From the NCBI GenBank assembly GCA_964422155.1, contig CAYQZZ010000054.1, forward strand, positions 1-13,767: DNA of 13,767 nucleotides, given 5' to 3'. Origin of the DNA: JBGPRB01 sp964422155 (GTDB taxonomy: Bacteria; Chloroflexota; Dehalococcoidia; Dehalococcoidales; RBG-16-60-22). Under the pieces are notes generated by a model. The model was not told where the DNA came from and did no database searches. It saw only the letters and a list, made by a program, of their open reading frames with translations. Of the stretch, positions 1-7,335 are shown in pieces. The first letter of the stretch is position 1. The number at the start of each line of letters is the position of its first letter. Position numbers and translations under genes: made by a program.

Positions 1-920
1 TTATGCAGCCGTCCCCTCCTCATGAGGCCTGGGAGTACACCGTAGAGCATATCGCCATTAACGCCGTGATGGCAGGAGCCAAACCAGAGTATTTCCCGGT
101 AATATTGGCCATAGCATCGACAGGGGTAACTTCGCTGTTCAGTTCCGCGACTTCTATGGCCAGGATGGTCGTCGCTAATGGGCCTATACGAAAAGAAATA
201 AATATGAATTGCGGTCTGAGTGCACTGGGCCCATTTAATCAGGCTAACGCTGTCATTGGAAGGGCTTGGACACTCATATCCAAGAATCTGGGAGGATCGA
301 TACCGGGTGAAACTTATTTGGGTGATTTAGGTAATAATACCAATTACAATAATAATTGTTTCGCCGAGAATGAGGAGGCACTGCCCGAAGGATGGAGTCC
401 TTTTCATGTACAAAAGGGTTTTAAATCAGATGAAAGCGTGGTTAATATTTTGGGTGGTTGGAGTCTGCTTAACTATGCTGCTTATAAACCACATCCACAT
501 CACGAAATAATGAAGCGGCAGTTGATAAGTTTTGAAACCAGTGGAGCCGGCACACATCACACTCCTGGAATAAACCCCGGAACTCAAGCTACTCTTTTGT
601 TAAGCCCGATAACGTCTATGGATCTTAAGAATGAAGGCTTCGATAGTAAGGAGCAGTTAAGCCAATGGCTTAAGGAAAATACGTATATGACTCTTTGGAA
701 CTATTGGGCAGCTATGCCTGATGACCTGGAATCTGCCAAGGCAGGTAACGAGCCATTTGCGTCTTGGCTGAAACTTCCACCGGAAGCGAACTCGCCACGA
801 CCACTTATCCTACGCGATGTCCCGGTTGAGATAGTGGTAGTTGGAGGGGGAACCGATGCATTTTGGATGGCTGGAGATCTTTCTTGTATGGCGTCAGCAT
901 CAGTAGATACATGGAGGTAA
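1..920 (+). CDS. Partial UGSC-associated C-terminal domain protein (5' end outside window)
   Basis: The frame is open from the window edge to TAA at 918-920. The ATG at position 3 is probably internal, because the protein aligns from its first residues with about residue 252 onward of the two-domain protein encoded at 2673-4442. The clearest shared block is IAINAVMAGAKPEY, followed by GPI.KEINMN and a Phe-Ala-Glu-Asn segment. Only about 305 residues are visible, so it is unknown whether an N-terminal UGSC-type domain precedes them. The C-terminus has a hydrophobic strand and a GGGT turn (EIVVVGGGTDAF), equivalent to the HIIVSGS segment of the paralogue. No signal peptide or membrane segment is visible in this part. 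The biochemical role of this domain is not known to me. In the paralogue it is fused to a UGSC-type domain, so I infer a shared, probably redox- or hydrolysis-related, metabolic role. The gene converges on the esterase operon and does not belong to it. Confidence 0.75.
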   Translation, partial: MQPSPPHEAWEYTVEHIAINAVMAGAKPEYFPVILAIASTGVTSLFSSATSMARMVVANGPIRKEINMNCGLSALGPFNQANAVIGRAWTLISKNLGGSIPGETYLGDLGNNTNYNNNCFAENEEALPEGWSPFHVQKGFKSDESVVNILGGWSLLNYAAYKPHPHHEIMKRQLISFETSGAGTHHTPGINPGTQATLLLSPITSMDLKNEGFDSKEQLSQWLKENTYMTLWNYWAAMPDDLESAKAGNEPFASWLKLPPEANSPRPLILRDVPVEIVVVGGGTDAFWMAGDLSCMASASVDTWR

Positions 921-1027
921 AAACGCAACGAATTCCCGCCCTGTTTTTTACAGGTTCTGTTGTGGAATGATATTCATACCGATATTAACATTCGGCTAGC
1001 GCTGACCCTACCCCAATAGAGTGATTA

Positions 1028-1057
1028 GGGGCTGGAGTCTTTAAAATCTCCGGCCCT
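1028..1057 (+). terminator. Hairpin in convergent intergenic region, possible terminator
   Basis: A 10-bp stem (GGGGCTGGAG against CTCCGGCCCT, two G-T wobbles) closes a 10-base AT-rich loop. It lies 107 bases after the stop at 920 and 160 bases beyond the end of the oppositely oriented esterase gene, so it could stop transcription from either side. No T-run follows on either strand, which weakens the call. Apart from a weaker CCTGT/ACAGG hairpin at 940-954 and the coding scrap at 1072-1155, I see nothing else in 921-1216. Confidence 0.35.
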
Positions 1058-1071
1058 CTCGCATTGACTGA

Positions 1072-1155
1072 GCAAAGGAACTTAAAAAAGACATGGGATC
1101 GGGTAAAATTCCTCGGACTAAACTGCGCATGGAGACTCAAGAAAAGCAGCAGTAA
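1072..1155 (+). pseudogene. Remnant of the C-terminus of an AMP-forming acyl-CoA synthetase
   Basis: This short open frame, which follows an in-frame TGA at 1069-1071 and ends at TAA 1153-1155, reads AKELKKDMGSGKIPRTKLRM and then ETQEKQQ. The GSGKIPRTKLR core matches the invariant last motif (A10) of the AMP-binding acyl-CoA synthetase family, usually L-P-K-T-x-x-G-K-I-x-R-x-x-L-R. That motif carries the catalytic lysine of the C-terminal subdomain and normally sits just before the stop codon, as here. The rest of a roughly 500-residue enzyme is absent; upstream sequence in this frame is non-coding or belongs to the gene ending at 920. I read it as a deletion remnant. A chance match in a 27-codon frame cannot be excluded. 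Confidence 0.45.
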
Positions 1156-1216
1156 CAAATGAAGTCTCCTTCTCAGGCGGCAAATTATTTGATGCCAGTT
1201 TATGTTGTGAAAGGCA

Positions 1217-2635
1217 CTACGGTGAAGTTTGCTCCATTACTTTCGAGAAGCCGGTTCTTACTGCAGAATGGTTGCAGATATACAGGTACTGGTCTGTGTT
1301 TCCCAAATATTCGGGCCAGTCGGGAACCCCTCGTGCCTGAGGTCTACCGGTCTTCGCGAAGTTAGCCCATAAGCCCATCATGGCCTCCGAAACGTTTCTG
1401 TCAATCGCACCCAAGCCGGGATTGGCCGGTTTAGCACCTACCTGCTGAGCCAGCATATACACGGAGGTCCACCATCCTGTGGAATTATCCCAGTCGCCGA
1501 AGACGTAAGGAAGCTCTATCGAATGTACGGAGACGCAGCCTTCATTCCTCCATACTGCAGGCACCTGGTCGAAGATGCAGGCATACCCGTTGCATCCCTG
1601 CTTTTTCACGGATTCCAGCATCTCTATGTAGGCCGGAATAATATACGGCATGACTAGCGGACCGGGCCCGGTCAGTTCACCGAGGTTAGCGGAAACCATG
1701 AGGGGTACAGCATTACAGGAACCGGACTTAAACGTATTTTCGGGACTCTCCGGCAACAACCAGCCATCCACGGCGGCATCCCAAACAAAGGCCGGGTGGC
1801 TGGCGGGAGTGCGCGGCCCCTCCATTGCCTGACTGGCTTTGATGATTTCTATAAAGGGTATCGCGCGCGCCTGTTCCAGCGGATCAACAGCCGAGTCTAT
1901 CCCCAGCTTTTCAAAAAGCGCTTTTCCACTCTTTTCGATATCCGCCAGTGGTTTGCTGAGTAAGATGGCCATAGCCGTGCCGCTTTCGCAGATAGCTCGG
2001 TGGAACAGCCCCTTTGCAAGTGGTGACGACATCATAATGGACACTTTGGCCCCGCCGCCGGACTCTCCGAAGATGGTGACATTGTCTGGGTCGCCGCCGA
2101 ACGCCGCGATGTTGTCTCGCACCCACTGGAGGGAGACAATAAGATCGAGGAACAAGTAATTACCAGAAACTCCTTTCGGGGATTCTTTAGAAAGAGCGGG
2201 ATGAGCCAGCAGTCCGATAGGTCCCAGCCGATGGTTCAAAGTGACAACAACGACTCCATATTCAGGAAGTCTGTGATAGTTCCATATTTTGTCGTTACCA
2301 CAACCCATAGAATAACCACCACCATGCATCCATACCATGACCGGTAGTTTTTCATCTGGTTCGCGCGCTGGTGTAACCACGTTCAGATAAAGACAGTCTT
2401 CACTTTGGGGCATTTCACCTGATATACCGGGCATGACAGGCTGGGGTGAGATATGACTGAATTGGGTACATTCACGGATTCCTTTCCAGGGCGCAACAGG
2501 TTGCGGTGGTTTCCAGCGCAGGTTTCCCACTGGAGGAGCTGCATACGGGATTCCACGGAAGATAGATACTTCTTTCCCCGGCTCACCAATTAGAGTACCT
2601 GAAACGTAGCCTTTATCGGTTCTGACAATCTGCAT
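1217..2635 (-). CDS. Type-B carboxylesterase (COesterase family)
   Basis: This is a full-length alpha/beta-hydrolase of the carboxylesterase type-B family, about 472 residues against a usual 480-540. Numbering from the GTG at 2644, the oxyanion-hole motif HGGGY starts at His107 and EDCLYLNV lies at 82-89. The nucleophile elbow GESGGG places the catalytic serine at 195. A likely acid is Glu323 (ANLGEL), and the catalytic His374 lies in HSIELPYVFGD, the position of His399 in B. subtilis p-nitrobenzyl esterase. The triad therefore looks intact. There is no signal peptide, so the enzyme is probably cytoplasmic. It should hydrolyse carboxylic esters; the substrate is unknown. A GTG at 2642-2644 could be used, but ATG at 2633-2635 is better placed, 6 bases after an AGGTG ribosome site. 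It is the last gene of the minus-strand operon, 37 bases after the UGSC-family gene by this start. Confidence 0.93.
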   Translation of the reverse strand: MQIVRTDKGYVSGTLIGEPGKEVSIFRGIPYAAPPVGNLRWKPPQPVAPWKGIRECTQFSHISPQPVMPGISGEMPQSEDCLYLNVVTPAREPDEKLPVMVWMHGGGYSMGCGNDKIWNYHRLPEYGVVVVTLNHRLGPIGLLAHPALSKESPKGVSGNYLFLDLIVSLQWVRDNIAAFGGDPDNVTIFGESGGGAKVSIMMSSPLAKGLFHRAICESGTAMAILLSKPLADIEKSGKALFEKLGIDSAVDPLEQARAIPFIEIIKASQAMEGPRTPASHPAFVWDAAVDGWLLPESPENTFKSGSCNAVPLMVSANLGELTGPGPLVMPYIIPAYIEMLESVKKQGCNGYACIFDQVPAVWRNEGCVSVHSIELPYVFGDWDNSTGWWTSVYMLAQQVGAKPANPGLGAIDRNVSEAMMGLWANFAKTGRPQARGVPDWPEYLGNTDQYLYICNHSAVRTGFSKVMEQTSP

Positions 2636-2672
2636 ATCATACACCTGCTTAATAAAAAATCCGTAGCTTGTT

Positions 2673-4442
2673 TTAGCGGCCTGATTCGGTCAATGTGGCC
2701 CCTCTTATCACCTTTGTCTTGTGTGCCGTACGGAAATATGACATTCCAAAAGAATAACCCGGTATACTACCGGACACGATGATATGAATGTCTTCCGGGT
2801 TTACGACAGGGACCTTTCCTCCTGGTTTGAGGGATTCTTTAATCACCGGTAAGCGGTCCTTAGGAATGGCATCGTGTGGATAGAATATGTCTATATCGGG
2901 AGGTTTGGTGTTAATCCTGTCATGTATACCCTGTATTTCCTGTTCACTGAGTTCTTCGTACGGTACCTTTGTGCTCTCGTAGATGTAATCTCGTAGGCTT
3001 TGCTTGCTATTATAACCGAGACGTTGCAACATGATAGCCAATTCGGGATGAATTACAATTATGTGTTTTCTGAGGTGAGCGGCGGGGTTGGCCACCCCAA
3101 GTTTATATTGAGCAAACGTGCCGCGGTCACGAGCTACGTCTTTTACTATATCGTTAAGTACTGACTTTACATCCCAGGGCTCGACCACTCCTCCTCCATA
3201 TATCCTCATACCTATACCACCCATGACCGTGGACACCGTCACGCAACTGTCTTCCGGTTGATATCCCAGGCCCACGTTAAACGTTTCCCAGGGGCTTTGC
3301 TCCATATTTTCGGCGAAAGTGTAGAAGGTATGCGAGGACGGGCGACCGATCAGTGCCATATCGATCTCTCCCGGCCACAGGTAACCTATATTTATTAGAC
3401 TTAATCTCACGGCGCGACCGATGGTATTGTTGGCTCGCCAGCCGTGACCTAATAAGCCTACGCCGGAATTCATGTTAATTTCCTTGGCAATAGGCCCGCT
3501 TACCATTATCATAAGAGTGAAGGAACCTTCCGAACTCATCATGTGAGTGTAAGTACCCTCTTCAGTCAGGCATTCCATGGCTGCAATTATCACCGGCAGA
3601 TATTCAGGCTTTGCCCCCGCCATCACCGCGTTAATAGCTATCTTTTCAACAGTGGCGATACCGTTTCGATAAGGTACCCGGCCTATAACTTCGGCGGGAG
3701 AACGCCTGGTCCCTGTTAGCATCCACTTAACGGCCTGTTCAGTGGGAGGTATCAGGGGCAACCCATCGCCCCAGTGGTTGTCGAGGTACAACTGGTTAAA
3801 TACCTCAAGGGCAGACTCATAACTCTCCACAGTGACCTTAACTGTTTCGGCAGTCTTTTTTGGGGCCTTTAGCTCCGGGTTTTTCTCCTCCGGTGCCAGG
3901 GGCCGGGTTAGGGCGTCGATAATGAGATCGATAGACGCTTTTGCAACAGGTCTAATCCTTTCCACGGACAACCGGTTCGGGTAATAATCTATGGAAGGCA
4001 GACTTACGATACGCACTGCCGGCATTCCCGCGTCCTCGGCCGACATTTTAGAAGTGTGAATAGCGTTCTCACCGATCACGAAAACGCCGGGTATACCGAG
4101 TCTTTCTAAAGCAATTACCTGCCGGCACTGAATCCATCCTCCCATCCCGTTATCGCCGACGCCGTAGATAAATGTATCCATTTCTTTTTTTGCCTTCTCC
4201 GCCGCCTCGGCATCTCCCCAGACAAGCCGAATGGTCGTCGCTGTTGGATACCTTTCTTTCAGCAGTTCCTCGACTGCGATACAGAAATTATCCCCACCTT
4301 TCTTACCATCCCAGATTATTCCGATCTTCTTGCCTGCCAGATCCTTTACGCGAGGGTTGATGAGCCCCGAAGGCGCCGGAACTTCAACCACACCCTGAGG
4401 GTTTAAACACACTAATGAGACTTTTTCTTTCAATTTTTTCAC
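2673..4442 (-). CDS. UGSC-family-like two-domain protein with degenerate UGSC motif
   Basis: This 589-residue protein has two parts. Residues 1-180 look like the UGSC (seleno)protein domain: GKKIGIIWDGKKGG near 37-50, a central GVGD turn at 94-97, and then an ALERLGIPGVFV helix-strand unit. In that family GVGD is followed by U/C-G-S-C. Here the sequence is Asn98-Gly-Met-Gly-Gly, with the nearest cysteine at 106 (WIQC). The codon for Asn98 is AAC (4149-4151), so no selenocysteine is possible. Residues about 200-589 form the associated domain, with WGDGLPLIPPT at 224-234 and IAINAVMAGAKPEY at 269-281; the gene at 1-920 is a paralogue of this part. The function is not established. Start: GTG at 4442 directly follows AAGAAGGG; a TTG at 4431-4433 is an alternative, with AGGGGTGA as ribosome site. 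The gene sits 67 bases after the UroD-like gene in the same operon. Confidence 0.8.
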   Translation of the reverse strand: MKKLKEKVSLVCLNPQGVVEVPAPSGLINPRVKDLAGKKIGIIWDGKKGGDNFCIAVEELLKERYPTATTIRLVWGDAEAAEKAKKEMDTFIYGVGDNGMGGWIQCRQVIALERLGIPGVFVIGENAIHTSKMSAEDAGMPAVRIVSLPSIDYYPNRLSVERIRPVAKASIDLIIDALTRPLAPEEKNPELKAPKKTAETVKVTVESYESALEVFNQLYLDNHWGDGLPLIPPTEQAVKWMLTGTRRSPAEVIGRVPYRNGIATVEKIAINAVMAGAKPEYLPVIIAAMECLTEEGTYTHMMSSEGSFTLMIMVSGPIAKEINMNSGVGLLGHGWRANNTIGRAVRLSLINIGYLWPGEIDMALIGRPSSHTFYTFAENMEQSPWETFNVGLGYQPEDSCVTVSTVMGGIGMRIYGGGVVEPWDVKSVLNDIVKDVARDRGTFAQYKLGVANPAAHLRKHIIVIHPELAIMLQRLGYNSKQSLRDYIYESTKVPYEELSEQEIQGIHDRINTKPPDIDIFYPHDAIPKDRLPVIKESLKPGGKVPVVNPEDIHIIVSGSIPGYSFGMSYFRTAHKTKVIRGATLTESGR

Positions 4443-4509
4443 CCCTTCTTGAATAAGCTTTTATTTAACAAGGCAAAAGCCATTGTTTGTGCATTATTTG
4501 TTTGATTAA

Positions 4510-5847
4510 TTAATGATAAACACCATATTCCCTCGCCACCTCCATGAAGGCGCGAAGATTTTCAGATTTGGCTTCTGTGACCGCGGTGCCGCCGGTTAGC
4601 ACATAGCCACCACCGGGAGCACAAGTTTCTATAAGTTTACGGCAATACTCCTTGACATCTTTAACCGCCCCGAAAGCTAATAAAGAAGACGGCACGTTAC
4701 CAACGATACAGCAATTTTTCCCGATCATCCGTTTAGCTTTAGCCATGTCAGTCTGGTCAAACTGCCAGGTTACCCAGCCTTTGGGGAAATCCCCGATATA
4801 CTCTAACCTATTATTGTAGCGACCCTCACAAAATAGCGAAACCATGATACCTTCGTCGATAAGTGCAAGGATCAATTTTTTCAGACTCGGCCAGTAGAAT
4901 TTTTCAAACTGTTTATTAGACATGAAGGTATCATCTCCCTTATGTAAGGGGAAATTCACGGTAAAAACACCCATTGCGTTAACACTGTCGATAGTACGCT
5001 GTATCATCTGTTCAAGAATCATATCAGTAGCTTCCAAGAGTTTCTCTGGGTGGCGATACATGTCTATGGAGCTCCCCTGCGTCCCTCGTAGATGATCGGC
5101 GATCATGTCAAAGGGGGCAAGGGCGAGGCCACCCATGCTCATCGGAAATCCAGCCGCAACTGCGTCTCTGTTAACGGTCATAAGCTGTACCTGGAACTTT
5201 TCTAACTCTTCACCGGCTTCTATCAATTTTTTAAACGCTGTCCTCACTTCCGGTCTGGTAAAAGGATAAGCAAGCATTATAGGCATACCCATTAAAGAAC
5301 TAAGTGGAGGGAAATCCTTCAATACCTCCAGGGAACCCACAACCCGTGGCGTCAATACTCTGAACCCAAAATCGGAAGGGTCCTTAAGCAAAGCATCATA
5401 TTCGTCCTCATGCATTAAGACTGTTTCTACGTACTGTTGGTATCCCGCATCTTCAGGCAGGCCATGTCCCGGCCACTTAAATGATTTATAATCCAAAATA
5501 TCAAGCATCCGCCCACAACTAATGCCTGCCGGTCCGAGAAAATCATCCATATCATCATAAAAATCGTTCATAAACTTAGTCCACGTCGGGCGGATAAGCG
5601 TATGGTCATACATGAGCTGTTTGAGGCTCAACCCAGCGTAGCGAATGGGAAAGTTGCCCGCCGGCACCATTACCGGAACGCGGTCCGGTTCCTCACATAG
5701 AAATGTCTTCATGAATCGGATGACTCTGTCTTTGTAAGTTTTTTGGGCTCTGGCATCGCGAAAGGTCACCCCTGGCGGCGAAAGCCATCTCTGTAACCTC
5801 TGCTCACGCTTTTGCTCTTTAGTCAACTCAGACTCTTGTTTTTTCAT
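4510..5847 (-). CDS. Uroporphyrinogen decarboxylase (UroD/MtaA) superfamily protein
   Basis: The 445-residue protein has the UroD-fold pattern, longer than true HemE (about 350) because of an N-terminal extension with a charged coil at 5-20. Landmarks are EEPDRVPVM at 52-60, the Asn-Phe-Pro-Leu-His-Lys-Gly-Asp-Asp block at 298-306, FYWPSLKKLI at 317-326, LFCEG at 338-342, IVGNVP at 381-386 and PGGGYVLTGG at 411-420. True HemE is unlikely because there are no neighbouring haem genes and its substrate-binding arginine region is not recognisable. Relatives such as MtaA and CmuA transfer methyl groups between corrinoid proteins and thiols at a zinc His-x-Cys...Cys site. Here the first position is Leu338, Cys340 remains, and the usual C-terminal cysteine after the last glycines is Thr421, so a canonical zinc site is not visible. 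No corrinoid-protein gene is in the window. AGGAG lies 9 bases before ATG 5847, and it is the first gene of the minus operon. Confidence 0.85.
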   Translation of the reverse strand: MKKQESELTKEQKREQRLQRWLSPPGVTFRDARAQKTYKDRVIRFMKTFLCEEPDRVPVMVPAGNFPIRYAGLSLKQLMYDHTLIRPTWTKFMNDFYDDMDDFLGPAGISCGRMLDILDYKSFKWPGHGLPEDAGYQQYVETVLMHEDEYDALLKDPSDFGFRVLTPRVVGSLEVLKDFPPLSSLMGMPIMLAYPFTRPEVRTAFKKLIEAGEELEKFQVQLMTVNRDAVAAGFPMSMGGLALAPFDMIADHLRGTQGSSIDMYRHPEKLLEATDMILEQMIQRTIDSVNAMGVFTVNFPLHKGDDTFMSNKQFEKFYWPSLKKLILALIDEGIMVSLFCEGRYNNRLEYIGDFPKGWVTWQFDQTDMAKAKRMIGKNCCIVGNVPSSLLAFGAVKDVKEYCRKLIETCAPGGGYVLTGGTAVTEAKSENLRAFMEVAREYGVYH

Positions 5848-5983
5848 AAATAATTACTCCTAATCGCTTCCTAACACTCTATACGCTGAAAAATACGCCT
5901 CTTTTTACTTGTTGTTATTCAGATCGATAAATAAATATTTGAACTAATAAAGGGACTAGACCGAGTGATACAAAGGAGAGGGC

Positions 5984-6012
5984 TTGACATTCATGAAAGT
6001 ATATTATAATAT
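5984..6012 (+). promoter_or_regulatory. Sigma-70-like promoter for the lyase/lipoprotein array
   Basis: A perfect TTGACA lies at 5984-5989. Two overlapping -10 candidates follow: TATAAT at 6005-6010 with a short 15-base spacer, and TAATAT at 6007-6012 with an ideal 17-base spacer. Transcription would begin near 6018-6020. Confidence 0.6.
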
Positions 6013-6030
6013 TGTTTAACTAAAATCAAG

Positions 6031-6055
6031 TACGTATACGTATATTGGCACCAAT
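6031..6055. promoter_or_regulatory. Possible operator: 12-bp palindrome plus adjacent inverted repeat
   Basis: TACGTATACGTA at 6031-6042 is a perfect palindrome. Two bases later, ATTGG (6044-6048) and CCAAT (6051-6055) form a second dyad around a two-base centre. Both lie about 12-35 bases downstream of the predicted transcription start, a typical position for a repressor roadblock site. The binding factor is unknown. Confidence 0.4.
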
Positions 6056-6197
6056 TGTATTTTAATAGCTGGTCGGTGTCCCTTGAATAGATTTTAAAGA
6101 TAAAAGCCCTACTCTTATCGAACCAGACCTAGCCTAAATTTGGGGAGGGATTAGTTTACCAGAAATATTCAATAAGATTCTTTATAAGGAGGCCGAA

Positions 6198-7253
6198 ATG
6201 GCTTTGGAGTACACCAAGTCAGAGGCAAAAAAATGGTCTAAGAAGAACCTGAAGGGGTTGGAAGTACCTATTTTCCCTTCCTTTACACCTGATCTCCAGG
6301 AACTTGATGAAGAGGGCATCAGATGGGATGTTAATCATATTATCGCCAATGGATTCACATCTGCCTTGGCCGCGCCTGAAGCCTGCGGAATGACGTTTGA
6401 AGAGCGAAAAAAATTTGTGGAAATAGTAGTTGACGAAGCCAGGGGCAGAATACATACTTCGGTGGCGGTAATGCAGGACACCGTTGAGCAGGACATAGAG
6501 ATGCTTCAGCACATAGAAAAAGTTGGAGGGACCTTCGCCACGCTTGGTCATCCTATACAATACCACCCCTGGTCGGTAGAGGACATCTTCCAGATGTATA
6601 AGCATATGTGCGATTCTACTAACCTGGCGATAGTGTTTTATACTGGCAGACTGCATACCAGGAAATTCCACCCGAGTTATTTCCCCCCAGAGCTCCTTCC
6701 CCGGATTGCTGATATACCTAATGTTGTAGGTATGAAGATTGGCGGAGGGAGTTCCATGGCTATCACCGTCATGTCCTTCCGACTCTGCAGCGATAAAATC
6801 CTGGTCAATGATCCTATGCCTGATAGATGGTTTGTCACCGTCCCCGAATACGGCCAGCAGTGGGCCGGCGCCGGGCCTTTTTATGGGATGCAGACTCCTG
6901 AAAAACCTCGTATGGTCAAAATTTTCGACTTACTAATGAAGGGTAAAATCGATAAAGCACTAGATGTATATTGGGAGCTGGGTCCTTTAAGAGATGGTTC
7001 GGGAGGGTTGGAAAACTCCTATTTTCATACAGGTATTGTCTCTTCCTTGAGCGATAAATATACTCACTGGTGTAATGGCGGCAATGGTGGCACCGTAAGG
7101 CAGCCCACCGGCAGGATATACGATTATCAAAAAGATAGAATCAGGGCAGGCCTGAGGGCAATAGGACTGACCCCGCGCGAACCGGAAGAGGAATTCTATG
7201 TAGGCAGAGTAAATTACGCTAAAGGCGCCAGGCTAAAAAAGTACGAGGCTTGA
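6198..7253 (+). CDS. DapA/N-acetylneuraminate-lyase family aldolase, first copy
   Basis: This 351-residue protein belongs to the class I, Schiff-base-forming DHDPS/NAL superfamily of TIM-barrel enzymes, which cleave or form carbon-carbon bonds of 2-oxo acids such as pyruvate. Lys180 in IPNVVGMK is the expected Schiff-base lysine, and Tyr148 in IVFYTG corresponds to the conserved Tyr of YNxP. The substrate-loop motif, normally GTTGE, is replaced by AAPE near residues 58-61, which argues against true dihydrodipicolinate synthase. It is about 55 residues longer than usual DapA. The tail has a GGNGGT.RQP block at 294-303 and ends EEFYVG.VNYAKGARLK, features also present in the second copy. AAGGAGG lies 6 bases before the ATG. 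It is the first plus-strand gene after the divergent control region, 82 bases before the lipoprotein gene. I infer a catabolic lyase whose substrate is unknown. Confidence 0.88.
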   Translation: MALEYTKSEAKKWSKKNLKGLEVPIFPSFTPDLQELDEEGIRWDVNHIIANGFTSALAAPEACGMTFEERKKFVEIVVDEARGRIHTSVAVMQDTVEQDIEMLQHIEKVGGTFATLGHPIQYHPWSVEDIFQMYKHMCDSTNLAIVFYTGRLHTRKFHPSYFPPELLPRIADIPNVVGMKIGGGSSMAITVMSFRLCSDKILVNDPMPDRWFVTVPEYGQQWAGAGPFYGMQTPEKPRMVKIFDLLMKGKIDKALDVYWELGPLRDGSGGLENSYFHTGIVSSLSDKYTHWCNGGNGGTVRQPTGRIYDYQKDRIRAGLRAIGLTPREPEEEFYVGRVNYAKGARLKKYEA

Positions 7254-7335
7254 AGAGTCTCGAAAATTTAAATAATAGGTTAATGATATCCTCGTAAAGG
7301 GAAAAGAAAAATAAAAAAATAAGGAGGGGGAATAA

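Larger units (their letters stand above)
5848..6197. promoter_or_regulatory. Divergent control region between the two operons
   Basis: This 350-bp AT-rich stretch separates the minus-strand UroD-like operon from the plus-strand lyase array. It contains a plus-strand promoter near 5984-6012, two inverted repeats at 6031-6055 and a leader of roughly 180 bases before the first lyase gene. I find no convincing -35/-10 pair for the minus strand. I recognise no known riboswitch. A shared, divergently acting regulator is a reasonable inference, but no regulator gene lies next to it. Confidence 0.5.

Noticed and set aside
4149..4151. Selenocysteine in the UGSC motif
   Set aside because: The codon is AAC (Asn), not TGA, and no in-frame TGA occurs in the gene.
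4510..5847. True uroporphyrinogen decarboxylase (hemE)
   Set aside because: It is too long and too divergent, has no haem-pathway neighbours, and is closer in pattern to MtaA/CmuA-like and uncharacterised members.
6198..7253. Dihydrodipicolinate synthase (dapA) of lysine synthesis
   Set aside because: The GTTGE substrate loop is changed, the protein has a long C-terminal tail, and it is paired with a transporter lipoprotein and a paralogue, none of which fits lysine biosynthesis.
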